DNA from: Kiritimatiellia bacterium
GTDB taxonomy: Bacteria > Verrucomicrobiota > Kiritimatiellia > RFP12 > UBA1067
Length of the DNA: 13,339 nt
Reading direction: 5' to 3'
NCBI GenBank assembly: GCA_017479035.1
Contig: JAFVCR010000102.1
Span: forward strand, 1 to 13,339
Shown here: positions 1 to 7,169 of the stretch, one piece after another
Position numbering within the stretch: the stretch's first letter is position 1
How the letters are laid out: each line of letters starts with the position of its first letter
The notes under the pieces: generated by a model
What the model saw: the letters and a program-made list of their open reading frames with translations, nothing else
Told to the model about the DNA's origin: nothing
Database searches by the model: none
Translations under genes and position numbers: made by a program

Positions 1-38
1 GAGGCATCAAAGCCGTAAACGAACCGGCAAGGATATGG

Positions 39-164
39 CTGCGAGATATAAAGTATCGATAGATGAGATATAAAGTATCGATACTTTCGGCAAGAAGTAT
101 CGATGCTTTTTGGTGAAAGTATCGATACTTTTAACTCAAAGTATCGATACTTTGCATCTCGCAG
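39..164. repeat. Array of 16-bp palindromes on an exact 22-bp period
   Basis: The palindrome AAAGTATCGATACTTT is perfect at 72-87, 116-131 and 138-153. It has two mismatches at 94-109, and only its left half is kept at 50-65. The starts 50, 72, 94, 116 and 138 are exactly 22 bp apart, with 6-bp spacers of differing sequence (agatat, cggcaa, ttggtg, taactc). The whole array is bracketed by a 9-bp inverted repeat, CTGCGAGAT at 39-47 and ATCTCGCAG at 156-164. Every unit is centred on ATCGAT. A period of about two helical turns puts all units on one face of the DNA, which would suit cooperative binding by a dimeric protein; that role is inference. It lies about 60 bp upstream of the -35 box of the peptidase gene. 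Confidence 0.9.
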
Positions 165-165
165 A

Positions 166-186
166 GCGCGAAAGCGCCATTCGCGC
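166..186. other. Short GC-rich inverted repeat
   Basis: GCGCGAA at 166-172 is the reverse complement of TTCGCGC at 180-186, leaving a 7-base loop. An alternative fold is GCGC-GAAA-GCGC at 166-177. No T tract follows on either strand, so a terminator is not supported. It sits between the palindrome array and the promoter and no function can be assigned. Confidence 0.35.
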
Positions 187-225
187 CGCCCGGGAGGGTG
201 GGTTGTAGCCCCGTTGGATTTGATT

Positions 226-254
226 TTGACATTTCGCGCACGATATGGTATAGT
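226..254 (+). promoter_or_regulatory. Sigma-70-type promoter of the C10 peptidase gene
   Basis: A consensus -35 box TTGACA (226-231) is followed after 17 bp by the -10 box TATAGT (249-254). The -10 box is preceded by TGG at 246-248, giving an extended -10 element. Transcription would start near 261 and leave a leader of about 20 nt before the ATG at 281. The in-frame GTG at 260 would therefore lie at or before the transcript start, which argues against it as the start codon. Confidence 0.8.
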
Positions 255-269
255 GTGGCGTGGAAACTT

Positions 270-273
270 GGAG
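270..273 (+). promoter_or_regulatory. Ribosome binding site that decides the start at 281
   Basis: GGAG at 270-273 lies 7 bases before the ATG at 281. The next residues form a typical signal peptide, so both spacing and protein features choose this ATG over the GTG at 260. Confidence 0.7.
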
Positions 274-280
274 TGATGCA

Positions 281-3200
281 ATGAAGATATTTCGCCTTTT
301 GCCTATAGCGATGTGCGCCGCAGCCAATATGTTGTGCGGTGCAACGGTGGAGCCCGCAGCCGCGCTTGCGGCGGCGCGGAATTTTCTCTCCACGGCCACG
401 GCGCGTTCCGTTTTCGGCGATGCGGCCGAAGCCGGGAGCGTGACCGCACGAGGCAATCTGTACGTGGCAAGCGTTTCCCCGCAGGGACACGTCCTTGTGG
501 CGGCAAGCGACAAGGCATCTCCCGTCCTCGGCTTCTCGGCGGAGGATTTCACGGAGCCGGAGGCGGATTCAGACGAATGGAAGATACTCGCCGCCGCAGA
601 TGAAGCCGTGGCCGCAGCCGAGGCCGACGAAGCACGGGGCATCCACACGCGCTGGGCTTCCATCGTTTCCGCTCCCGTCCCCGCCGCCCGCGCAAAACTC
701 AAGGCAGCAGTCCTGAAAGCCCCCGCCGCAAGTGCGCCGGATGTGGAGCCGTTCGTGACATCGACCTACAATCAATGCCAGCCGTGGAACGATCTTGCGC
801 CCGTGGTGGAGGAGTCCAACGGCGGCGGTGCGTATCGCGCCCGCAGCCTTGCAGGATGCGTTTCGATTGCCGATGCCGCGCTCTTCCGCCAACTGCGCTG
901 GCCGGTATATATCGCCCGCACCGACACCGTTGATCACGCATTCCGGGGCAACACGTTCTCGATACGTTTCGACGGCAGCGAGCCCATCCTCTGGGACGCG
1001 CTCGACGACGCATACCCCACTTCCGGCGACCTGCGCGGCACCCTCGCCGAAGACAAACGCTACGCCATCGGCCGCTACGTCGCATGGCTCAACCACGCAG
1101 CGCGCATGAGCTACCAGGCCGGAGAGTCGCTTTCCACCAAATACAACGCCGCGCACGGCGGCGAGCGCGACTGGAACACCATCGGCAGATCCATCACTCC
1201 CGACTCCGCCGAAGCCGCGCAAATCGTCCCCGCCACTCTCGCCGAGGGCATCCCCGTATTCGTTGGCGTGGGCGGCCACGCCGTATGCGCCGACGGATGG
1301 AAAACCGAAGACGGCCAGGCGTTCGTGCATCTCGTATATGGCTACGGCGGCAACGCAAGCGACAGATTCTATTCCCTCGAGACGGGTCCGGTAAAGTATT
1401 TCTGGGTCGAACACTATCCCCGCGCCAAACCTCAGCTCGACCCCGTCCCCCGCGTGACGGGCGCGGATGTTGAGCTTTCCTGGCACTTCCCCGCCGTATA
1501 TCGCAGCAAAATCTCCGGCTTCAAGGTGAAGGCGCAACGCCGCACTTCCGCCGCGCTTGCGGATTGGACTGCCGACTTCACCGCCGCCGCCACCGGAGAG
1601 GGCTTCCCGCAGGGAGTATGGAGCGTTCTCGACGACGGCTCGCTCTATGCCGGCGACGGTGTCCGCGGCTGGTATCAGTTCGCCGCGCCGCTCGCCGTCA
1701 CGGAAAACTCCGCACTCTCAATCGAAGTGCGCGGCGGCGTGGACAAGGACAACATCAAAATCGAAATCTGCGGCGAAGACGGCGTGTGGCATCAACTGCT
1801 CGTCCCGGCAATCAACTGGTCCTACTGGCCGGGCTCGTGGAAGGAAACCTCGTGCAGCCTTGCGCAATACGCCGGGCAGAACGTGCAGCTGCGCATCTAC
1901 AAGGAGGACGTCCTCTACAACGGCCAGACCGCGATACGCAATTTCAAGGTGACAAACTGCATTCCGCTTGCGGGCGAAGAGACGTTTGTCGAAACAGGCG
2001 CGGATGCTTCGAGCGCAACGCTCTCCAGGCTCGAGGCGGGCTCGGACTACGCATTCAGCGTCGCGCCCGTATTTGCGGAGGAAACCCTCACTACCGCCGA
2101 AACGTCCGACGCCCGCATCGCAACCGTCGAAGGCCTCCACGCAATCCCCGGCACGGCGACGGAAGGCGTAGCCGACTTCACCACGGAAGAAACCTCCATC
2201 GTGTTCGATGCCAATCGCAAAGCCACCGCAGACTCCGTCCTATCCTTCAAATGGAAGGCCGACTGCGTGAGCGACAACACCGTGTTTCTTTACGTGACCT
2301 TCACGCCCGAGGGCGGCGAAGCGGAAAACCTCGCCACCGACAGCAAATACTATTTTGAATACGGCGAACTCAAAATCAACGAGTCCGGCGAATATGAAGT
2401 TTCAACTCCCCTTGCCTCCATTGCAGGGCAAAGCGGCACGCTTGCGGTAAGGATTGTGTGCGCGGACGAATCCGTAACGCCTGTCTCCGCCGTCTCCACG
2501 CCGCTCACGGCAACCAATGTGGAATCGTCCAACGCCGCCGCCACGGAAACACTCGCCGCGCTGGGGATGCCGCAAATCGAATCGGTGCAATTCCAGGCGG
2601 ACGGCAAAGCTCTGAAAGACCTCGTGGACGGCCGCCTTGCCGACGGCGCAATAGGCACGATGACGATACTCGTCAAATGCTCCGATGCGGTCGAAACCCT
2701 CTCCGCCACGCCCAGCCACATCGAACTTGTGGACGACGAAAACGTGCACGTCGAAAAACGCGGCGGACAGTGGCTGATAACCTTCGACGGCACAATCCCC
2801 GCAAACCGCCACCGCCAACGCCAGATACTCACTCTCCACGCCACCGACTCCAACGGCACGACCGTCCACCGCGACATCGAAATGCGCATGACGAAGGACT
2901 CCTCCGCCGGCGACGGCGTGGCCGACCGCGACGACGAATACATCTTCCTCCAGAACCCCTCCGCAATCCCTGCGGCAGTATGGGCGTTCGATTTCGCCGA
3001 CGGCGCAAAGCGCGGCTCTGTCACGCTCAACCTCAACGGCAACACAATCGCAGAAGACGGCACAAGCATCTCGAAAACCGCAGGCGCAGGCGGCATAGAC
3101 TTTGCGGTTGCGGGCGGCGGCGCAAGCGTCCTTGCCGTGGCGAACGTTTCCGGCGTTGCGACTATTTCCGGCCAGAGAACCGCGACTCTCGCAACCGTTT

Positions 3201-4564
3201 CCACAACGGGAACGCAGGAGGACGCGGGCATCGGCATAGGCAGTTCCGAATCCCAATACCAGTATAGAGGGCTGCTTGAGTCGGCGGTCGGACAATGGTA
3301 CACGGCAAGCGGCACGTTCCCGTCCGGCGGCGCGATGCATTCGCTCGCATTCTCCGCCACGGCAAGCGGCATAAACGCCTGGTGCGACGGCGCGGCGGCA
3401 TACAACAGCACGCAAGTGACGCTTGACGGCACGGCGGTGACGGATCTCGTCCTCGGCGGATGGAAAGCGTCCGATGCGTTCGGCGCGACGGGTGCGGCGT
3501 TCAACCATGTTGCGGTATTCACCAATGCGGTGGCGAGCGCGAATGATGTTTTCAACTGGAACCTCACGAACATGACGGGCGCGGTGTCCCTTCCCTCTTC
3601 TGGCGGCAAACTGGATGCGCTTTCGACCGGGCGCGATTTGGGGATAAATCTCAACGGCGGACGCGTCGATCTTGACGAACCCGTCCATGCCGCCGCGCTT
3701 TTCGTGCAGGAGAATACCACGCTTGATGTGTCGGTAGGCGCAAGCATTTCCTCCTCGCGCGTTCTCTACGTCGCGCCCGGAAAGCGCCTTACCGTGAATG
3801 TGATCGGAGATGCTACGGCCATCGAAAACGCCGTTGCGGCCGAAGGCGGCATCTACAATGCGCGAATCCTCCAAGGCGCGAACTACGGCACGATTGCAGC
3901 AGGCGAGCTGCCCGCGCTCGACGAAGAACGCTACACAGTGGAGTTCTCCCAGAAGAATGCGGACGGCGTCTATTTCCGCGTCACGGACAAAACCGCGCTC
4001 GACATAAAGAACGACTCCGGCGATACCGTGGGCTATCTCTATGAAGCAGGCGACGCATGCCTGGTGACCAATCTTACGGGTGCGATTTCCATTCCTTCCA
4101 AAGTGCAGTACGTCTATGCATACGGCGTTGCGGGCGATACGTTTGCCTTCGACATCGCCTCCACCACAGAGCCGTACATCATCATCTACGCCACGAGTGC
4201 GGCGGGCACTCCAAATCCCGCGCTTGTCATAACACAGGCGTTTGCAAAGGAGACTTCCACAGACGGCGCGAGGATTTCCTACACTCTCCCTGCGCCGGAG
4301 TTTGACATCCCCGAAGACGGCGACTTCCCCGCATTCTCCGGCGAGGGCGAAGATAGAACCGTGGCGATTTCCGTTGCGACGGTTCCGGGCGTGTGGTATC
4401 GCCTCGAATACGGAGACGATTTGTCGTTTGCGGAAGCGGCGGCGACGGAAGCGGTGCAGCCGGCCGCACGCAAAACCTCCACCACCTTCACCGCCCCCGC
4501 CACTGCGGACAAAACCTTCTACCGCATCCGCTCTGCGGCATCAAAGGCCGCACTGGAGCGATAA
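281..4564 (+). CDS. Secreted multidomain protein with C10 (streptopain-like) cysteine peptidase domain
   Basis: The product has 1427 residues. Residues 1 to about 21 (MKIFRLLPIAMCAAANMLCGA) are a signal peptide, so it is probably exported. A propeptide-like stretch comes next. The peptidase domain at roughly 155-370 has the C10 layout: YNQCQPWN, then AGCVS with the predicted nucleophile Cys193, then GGHAVCADGW with His333, then GYGG. Streptopain has GWGG at the last motif, so the usual Trp is Tyr here and activity is plausible but unproven. A beta-sandwich-like region (about 425-555) with fibronectin-III-like flanks follows. A laminin-G-like stretch (about 895-1080) and a C-terminal beta domain with VPGVWYRLEYGDD and FYRIR come after it. 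Most C10 enzymes are far shorter, so the roughly 1050 residues after the peptidase probably serve binding or surface display. Ile codons favour ATC, unlike the operon at 7170. It is monocistronic, with its own promoter. Domain boundaries are approximate. Confidence 0.8.
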   Translation: MKIFRLLPIAMCAAANMLCGATVEPAAALAAARNFLSTATARSVFGDAAEAGSVTARGNLYVASVSPQGHVLVAASDKASPVLGFSAEDFTEPEADSDEWKILAAADEAVAAAEADEARGIHTRWASIVSAPVPAARAKLKAAVLKAPAASAPDVEPFVTSTYNQCQPWNDLAPVVEESNGGGAYRARSLAGCVSIADAALFRQLRWPVYIARTDTVDHAFRGNTFSIRFDGSEPILWDALDDAYPTSGDLRGTLAEDKRYAIGRYVAWLNHAARMSYQAGESLSTKYNAAHGGERDWNTIGRSITPDSAEAAQIVPATLAEGIPVFVGVGGHAVCADGWKTEDGQAFVHLVYGYGGNASDRFYSLETGPVKYFWVEHYPRAKPQLDPVPRVTGADVELSWHFPAVYRSKISGFKVKAQRRTSAALADWTADFTAAATGEGFPQGVWSVLDDGSLYAGDGVRGWYQFAAPLAVTENSALSIEVRGGVDKDNIKIEICGEDGVWHQLLVPAINWSYWPGSWKETSCSLAQYAGQNVQLRIYKEDVLYNGQTAIRNFKVTNCIPLAGEETFVETGADASSATLSRLEAGSDYAFSVAPVFAEETLTTAETSDARIATVEGLHAIPGTATEGVADFTTEETSIVFDANRKATADSVLSFKWKADCVSDNTVFLYVTFTPEGGEAENLATDSKYYFEYGELKINESGEYEVSTPLASIAGQSGTLAVRIVCADESVTPVSAVSTPLTATNVESSNAAATETLAALGMPQIESVQFQADGKALKDLVDGRLADGAIGTMTILVKCSDAVETLSATPSHIELVDDENVHVEKRGGQWLITFDGTIPANRHRQRQILTLHATDSNGTTVHRDIEMRMTKDSSAGDGVADRDDEYIFLQNPSAIPAAVWAFDFADGAKRGSVTLNLNGNTIAEDGTSISKTAGAGGIDFAVAGGGASVLAVANVSGVATISGQRTATLATVSTTGTQEDAGIGIGSSESQYQYRGLLESAVGQWYTASGTFPSGGAMHSLAFSATASGINAWCDGAAAYNSTQVTLDGTAVTDLVLGGWKASDAFGATGAAFNHVAVFTNAVASANDVFNWNLTNMTGAVSLPSSGGKLDALSTGRDLGINLNGGRVDLDEPVHAAALFVQENTTLDVSVGASISSSRVLYVAPGKRLTVNVIGDATAIENAVAAEGGIYNARILQGANYGTIAAGELPALDEERYTVEFSQKNADGVYFRVTDKTALDIKNDSGDTVGYLYEAGDACLVTNLTGAISIPSKVQYVYAYGVAGDTFAFDIASTTEPYIIIYATSAAGTPNPALVITQAFAKETSTDGARISYTLPAPEFDIPEDGDFPAFSGEGEDRTVAISVATVPGVWYRLEYGDDLSFAEAAATEAVQPAARKTSTTFTAPATADKTFYRIRSAASKAALER

Positions 4565-4598
4565 TTTTAACGATGCGCAAAGCGACGTTGCGTTAAAA
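4565..4598. terminator. Possible bidirectional hairpin between convergent genes
   Basis: TTTTAACG (4565-4572) and CGTTAAAA (4591-4598) form an 8-bp inverted repeat. A smaller CGC-AAA-GCG hairpin lies inside it at 4576-4584. The element starts directly after the peptidase stop codon and overlaps the last six bases of the converging gene, including its TAA. The arms end in T runs in both orientations, as expected for a shared terminator, but the stem is AT-rich and the loop long, so strength is uncertain. Confidence 0.4.
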
Positions 4599-5612
4599 TG
4601 TTTTGCGCGAATGCACGGGCGCGAAATATGCCACTGCGCGGCGGCCAAGGCGATAGGCGAGATAGGCGTTTGCGCCGCCTTCGGCCGCTTTGCCGATGAA
4701 CTTCGATAATACGGGCATGGCGGCGGAGAGATATTCTGCGGCGTCGCCTTCGCCTATCCACGCCACGGCGGCATCGGATCCTGCGGCAGAGGCATCTTCC
4801 ATGAACGAGCCGATTTCGCCGGAGATGTAGATGTTGGCAATCCATCTTGCGACAAGGCGGAATGCCGCGCGGCGCGAGCAGCGGCGATTGTAGAGGCGCG
4901 CGATGCGCACAACCATGAGCGTGGAGTTGTAGCATACGGCAAGCATGTCTATGATGCGCCACGGGCAGATTGCGGTTTTGATTGCCACGGCCTTGCAGGT
5001 GTCGGCAATGATTGCATCGGCGCGGGTGGAGAGTGCGGCGAGGAACGTGCGGAATTCTCCCAGCCATCCTGCGGCATCGGCATGGCGTGCGTGCGGCGCG
5101 CGGCCGCGCAAGCTTTCCAAAGTGCGCACGATTTCGCCGCGTGCTTCGTTAGTGAAACCGTTTGCGTCTGCGAATTTTTCCGCCTCGGGGAAATTGACGA
5201 GGTAGCGCATTTCCAGCGATTGGCGCAACACGAGCGGCGGGAGGCCGGCGGAGAAACTTTCAACCTTTGGAATGCGGCTCAAGCATGTGAATGCATACAC
5301 AAGTATCGCGGTGACGGCCAGAAACGGCACGAGCCCCGCCGCCAGCGATGCCCACGCCCGCCATCCTTTCAGCGCAATGGCGTTTGCCAGGAACGGCGCG
5401 GATAGCGAAAACATCCAAAGCGTAACCACCAGCACAAGCAGCCAGCCGAGAAACGGCACAAGTCCTGTGCCGTAATCGGGAACGTGTGTGGTTCCATTCG
5501 GTGCCGCCGGCGCGGCGGGTGCGGATGAAGACGGAGAGGAGCCAAATTCGCGGGACGATATTACGTCCGGCGGCGCGAGGGGAGGGGTAATGTCGTTTTC
5601 GCCTTGTCTCAT
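4593..5612 (-). CDS. YcjF/DUF697-family inner-membrane protein
   Basis: The product has 339 residues. The N-terminus (1-48) is Pro/Ser/Ala-rich and probably cytoplasmic and disordered. Two hydrophobic segments follow at about 51-74 and 85-110. The C-terminal DUF697 domain (about 210-330) shows the family order: ICPWRIIDML, an NSTLMVVRIARLYNRR stretch, GEIGSFMED, and a Gly/Ala-rich NAYLAYRLGRRAVAYF end. In E. coli the homologous ycjF lies directly after ycjX, as here. The ATG at 5612 overlaps the TGA of the preceding gene as ATGA. The Shine-Dalgarno GGAGGAG lies 5 bases upstream, inside the last codons of that gene, so translation is probably coupled. The same frame is open farther upstream, but only inside the partner gene. 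The biochemical role of this family is not established; a membrane anchor or partner for the YcjX NTPase is inference. Confidence 0.85.
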   Translation of the reverse strand: MRQGENDITPPLAPPDVISSREFGSSPSSSAPAAPAAPNGTTHVPDYGTGLVPFLGWLLVLVVTLWMFSLSAPFLANAIALKGWRAWASLAAGLVPFLAVTAILVYAFTCLSRIPKVESFSAGLPPLVLRQSLEMRYLVNFPEAEKFADANGFTNEARGEIVRTLESLRGRAPHARHADAAGWLGEFRTFLAALSTRADAIIADTCKAVAIKTAICPWRIIDMLAVCYNSTLMVVRIARLYNRRCSRRAAFRLVARWIANIYISGEIGSFMEDASAAGSDAAVAWIGEGDAAEYLSAAMPVLSKFIGKAAEGGANAYLAYRLGRRAVAYFAPVHSRKTF

Positions 5613-7042
5613 CGCGTCTCCTCCAGTTTCAGTGCGGCGGAGAGTATGCGCAGTGCCACATCGTGCAGGCCGATATGGTCGGGAGCGTTGCCCATGCGCT
5701 CGTCGAATGCAGGAACGGTGCGAGGGTAGTCGAATGCGTGCTCGGCGATTTTCTTCTGCCATTCTGCGGCGGAGGCCGGCCATGACGGGGGAACTTCCGG
5801 GACGCGGTAGCGGGAGATATTGCCGGGGTCGGTTTCGAGAACGCCCTCGAGCGCGGGTTTGCCGTCGCCATCCGTAGCACCGCTTGTGGTGCAGACGGCA
5901 GCGCATGCAAGGATTTCGGTGCCGGATGCGGCAAGGTCGAGGTTCACAAGTGCGTTGCCCAGGAGTTTGCCGGCGAGGATGGAAAGATGTTCGCGGCTTG
6001 CGCCTTCCGGGACGGTGTCGGCCTTGGTTGCAACGACGTATGCGGCATCGATGTGCGTGCGCCAAAGAACGTTTGCGAGCCATCCGTGCAGACGCGCGGC
6101 GGGCGAAGGCGAACGGGCGTGGCCGAACACGTCGAGCGCGGCATGGAGGAGGGTTCTTTCGCCGTCCCATGCATGCGGGCCGTTGCGGAGGATAGCCGGG
6201 ATGTCGGCAAGGCATACGAGCACGTTGGCTTCGCGCCGCCAGTCCATGAGCGGCTCCACCATGCGTTTGCGGTAGAGGGTGTATGCGTGGGCGAACTTCT
6301 TTGCAAGCGCGTGCATAGGCGATGAGGTGGAGAAGCATTCGCGCGGCAGCGGCGCGAACTGGTGTTCCGCGTCAAGGCCTACGGGAATGGATGCGAAGGT
6401 GGAGGAGATTTCATCCTTTTCAAGTGGTTTGGCAAGGCCGAGTTTTACGGATGCCGGCACTATCAAAGGCGAGTATGCGGCGTATTCGCCGGCGATGAAA
6501 GAGCGATAGAGACCAAGCAGCGCGTCTTCATCGGGAGATGGCAGATTGCGCACCGCTGCGAGATATGCGCGATACTCTTCCGAAATGCCAAGAGGTCCGG
6601 CGAGGCTTTCTTCCATCCATGAGGACCATTCCCGGAAAGAGCGGCCTTCCATTGAGAAGTCTGCAATGCGTTCGCCGGGGATGTCCAGTATTTCAAGGCG
6701 TATGTGATGCTTTTTGGAAGAGTCCCTGCGGCGCAGTGCCAGGTCGAGAGCGAGAACGGAAGCGTCCTTCGTCTTTGCCGGCCACCGGCCTTTGCGCAAT
6801 GCATTGCGGGCGGCGAGGTAGTCGTAGCGCGGCAGCACGTCCGGCACGGGAGCCTCGCCCTCGCAGGCCACATGCCAGCCGAGGAGCGGGAAGCGTTCGG
6901 GATCGTGTGCCATGAGATGGTTGGCCAGCGATGCGAGGAACACCGATTTGCCGCTGTTGCGAGTGCCCACCACCGCCACGCGCAAACGCTTGCGCCCGGT
7001 GAGTTTGTCCAGCATAAACCGGAATATGGTTCTGTTGCCCAT
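5609..7042 (-). CDS. YcjX/DUF463-family P-loop NTPase
   Basis: The product has 477 residues, close to the 465 of E. coli YcjX. The Walker A motif GTRNSGKS is at 26-33 after the strand RLRVAVV. The region LEILDIPGERIADF (Asp120 to Gly123 as the G3-like DxPG) corresponds to the family motif LDIVDYPGEW, and FREWS follows. Later family blocks are an RxMVEPLMDW segment, an NVLVCLADIPAILRNGPHAW segment and AYVVATKAD, where TKAD resembles a G4 guanine-specificity motif. The start at 7042 has GGAG 8 bases upstream (7051-7054) and a promoter at 7070-7098. The frame extends farther upstream, but that part overlaps the divergent ABC gene and carries no family sequence. The family is usually called a stress-associated GTPase-like protein of unknown substrate. 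It is the first gene of a two-gene operon with the DUF697 protein. Confidence 0.88.
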   Translation of the reverse strand: MGNRTIFRFMLDKLTGRKRLRVAVVGTRNSGKSVFLASLANHLMAHDPERFPLLGWHVACEGEAPVPDVLPRYDYLAARNALRKGRWPAKTKDASVLALDLALRRRDSSKKHHIRLEILDIPGERIADFSMEGRSFREWSSWMEESLAGPLGISEEYRAYLAAVRNLPSPDEDALLGLYRSFIAGEYAAYSPLIVPASVKLGLAKPLEKDEISSTFASIPVGLDAEHQFAPLPRECFSTSSPMHALAKKFAHAYTLYRKRMVEPLMDWRREANVLVCLADIPAILRNGPHAWDGERTLLHAALDVFGHARSPSPAARLHGWLANVLWRTHIDAAYVVATKADTVPEGASREHLSILAGKLLGNALVNLDLAASGTEILACAAVCTTSGATDGDGKPALEGVLETDPGNISRYRVPEVPPSWPASAAEWQKKIAEHAFDYPRTVPAFDERMGNAPDHIGLHDVALRILSAALKLEETR

Positions 7043-7069
7043 GCTTGCTGCTCCGTATTTTCGGGGAGC

Positions 7070-7098
7070 ATTCTGCCACAAACCGCTGCGGATTGCAA
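7070..7098 (-). promoter_or_regulatory. Promoter of the YcjX-YcjF pair
   Basis: Read on the minus strand, TTGCAA (7098-7093) is followed after 17 bp by CAGAAT (7075-7070). TGG directly before the -10 box again makes an extended -10. The predicted start is near 7063, giving a leader of about 21 nt that contains the GGAG before the ATG at 7042. Confidence 0.6.
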
Positions 7099-7122
7099 GT
7101 ATTTTCCGCTTTGCGCTGCGCA

Positions 7123-7153
7123 GATAATATGTTGCCAATGGGGGGATAATATG
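7123..7153. promoter_or_regulatory. Two GATAATATG direct repeats 22 bp apart
   Basis: GATAATATG occurs at 7123-7131 and again at 7145-7153. The copies flank the -35 box of the ABC promoter, and the second runs into the extended -10. They could be an operator pair, or simply AT-rich promoter sequence. The 22-bp spacing matches the period of the arrays at 50-153 and 12857-12942. Confidence 0.35.
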
Positions 7154-7160
7154 GTAGAAT
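7132..7160 (+). promoter_or_regulatory. Promoter of the Gld-type ABC operon, probably giving a leaderless mRNA
   Basis: TTGCCA (7132-7137), a 17-bp spacer and TAGAAT (7155-7160) with TGG at 7152-7154 form an extended -10 promoter. The expected start is about 7166-7168, only a few bases before the ATG at 7170. The bases between the -10 box and the ATG (cgcaaaacc) contain no Shine-Dalgarno sequence. Confidence 0.65.
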
Positions 7161-7169
7161 CGCAAAACC

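Noticed and set aside
3..62. Tail of an upstream gene (frame ending at TAG 60-62)
   Set aside because: About 19 codons with no recognisable sequence, and it runs into the repeat array. The other two forward frames also close within 75 bp, so it cannot be supported.
39..164. CRISPR array
   Set aside because: The spacers are only 6 bp, the repeats are fully palindromic 16-mers, and no cas genes are present.
260..280. GTG start seven codons upstream for the peptidase gene
   Set aside because: It falls at or before the predicted transcription start, lacks a Shine-Dalgarno, and would put charged residues before the signal peptide.
2350..3874. Two antisense open frames of more than 460 codons opposite the peptidase gene
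   Set aside because: No recognisable domain or ribosome binding site. The plus-strand frame has a signal peptide, a promoter and a peptidase domain.
5613..6338. Upstream extension of the YcjF frame
   Set aside because: It lies entirely inside the YcjX gene in another frame and is Arg-rich shadow sequence. The ATGA junction and GGAGGAG mark the true start.
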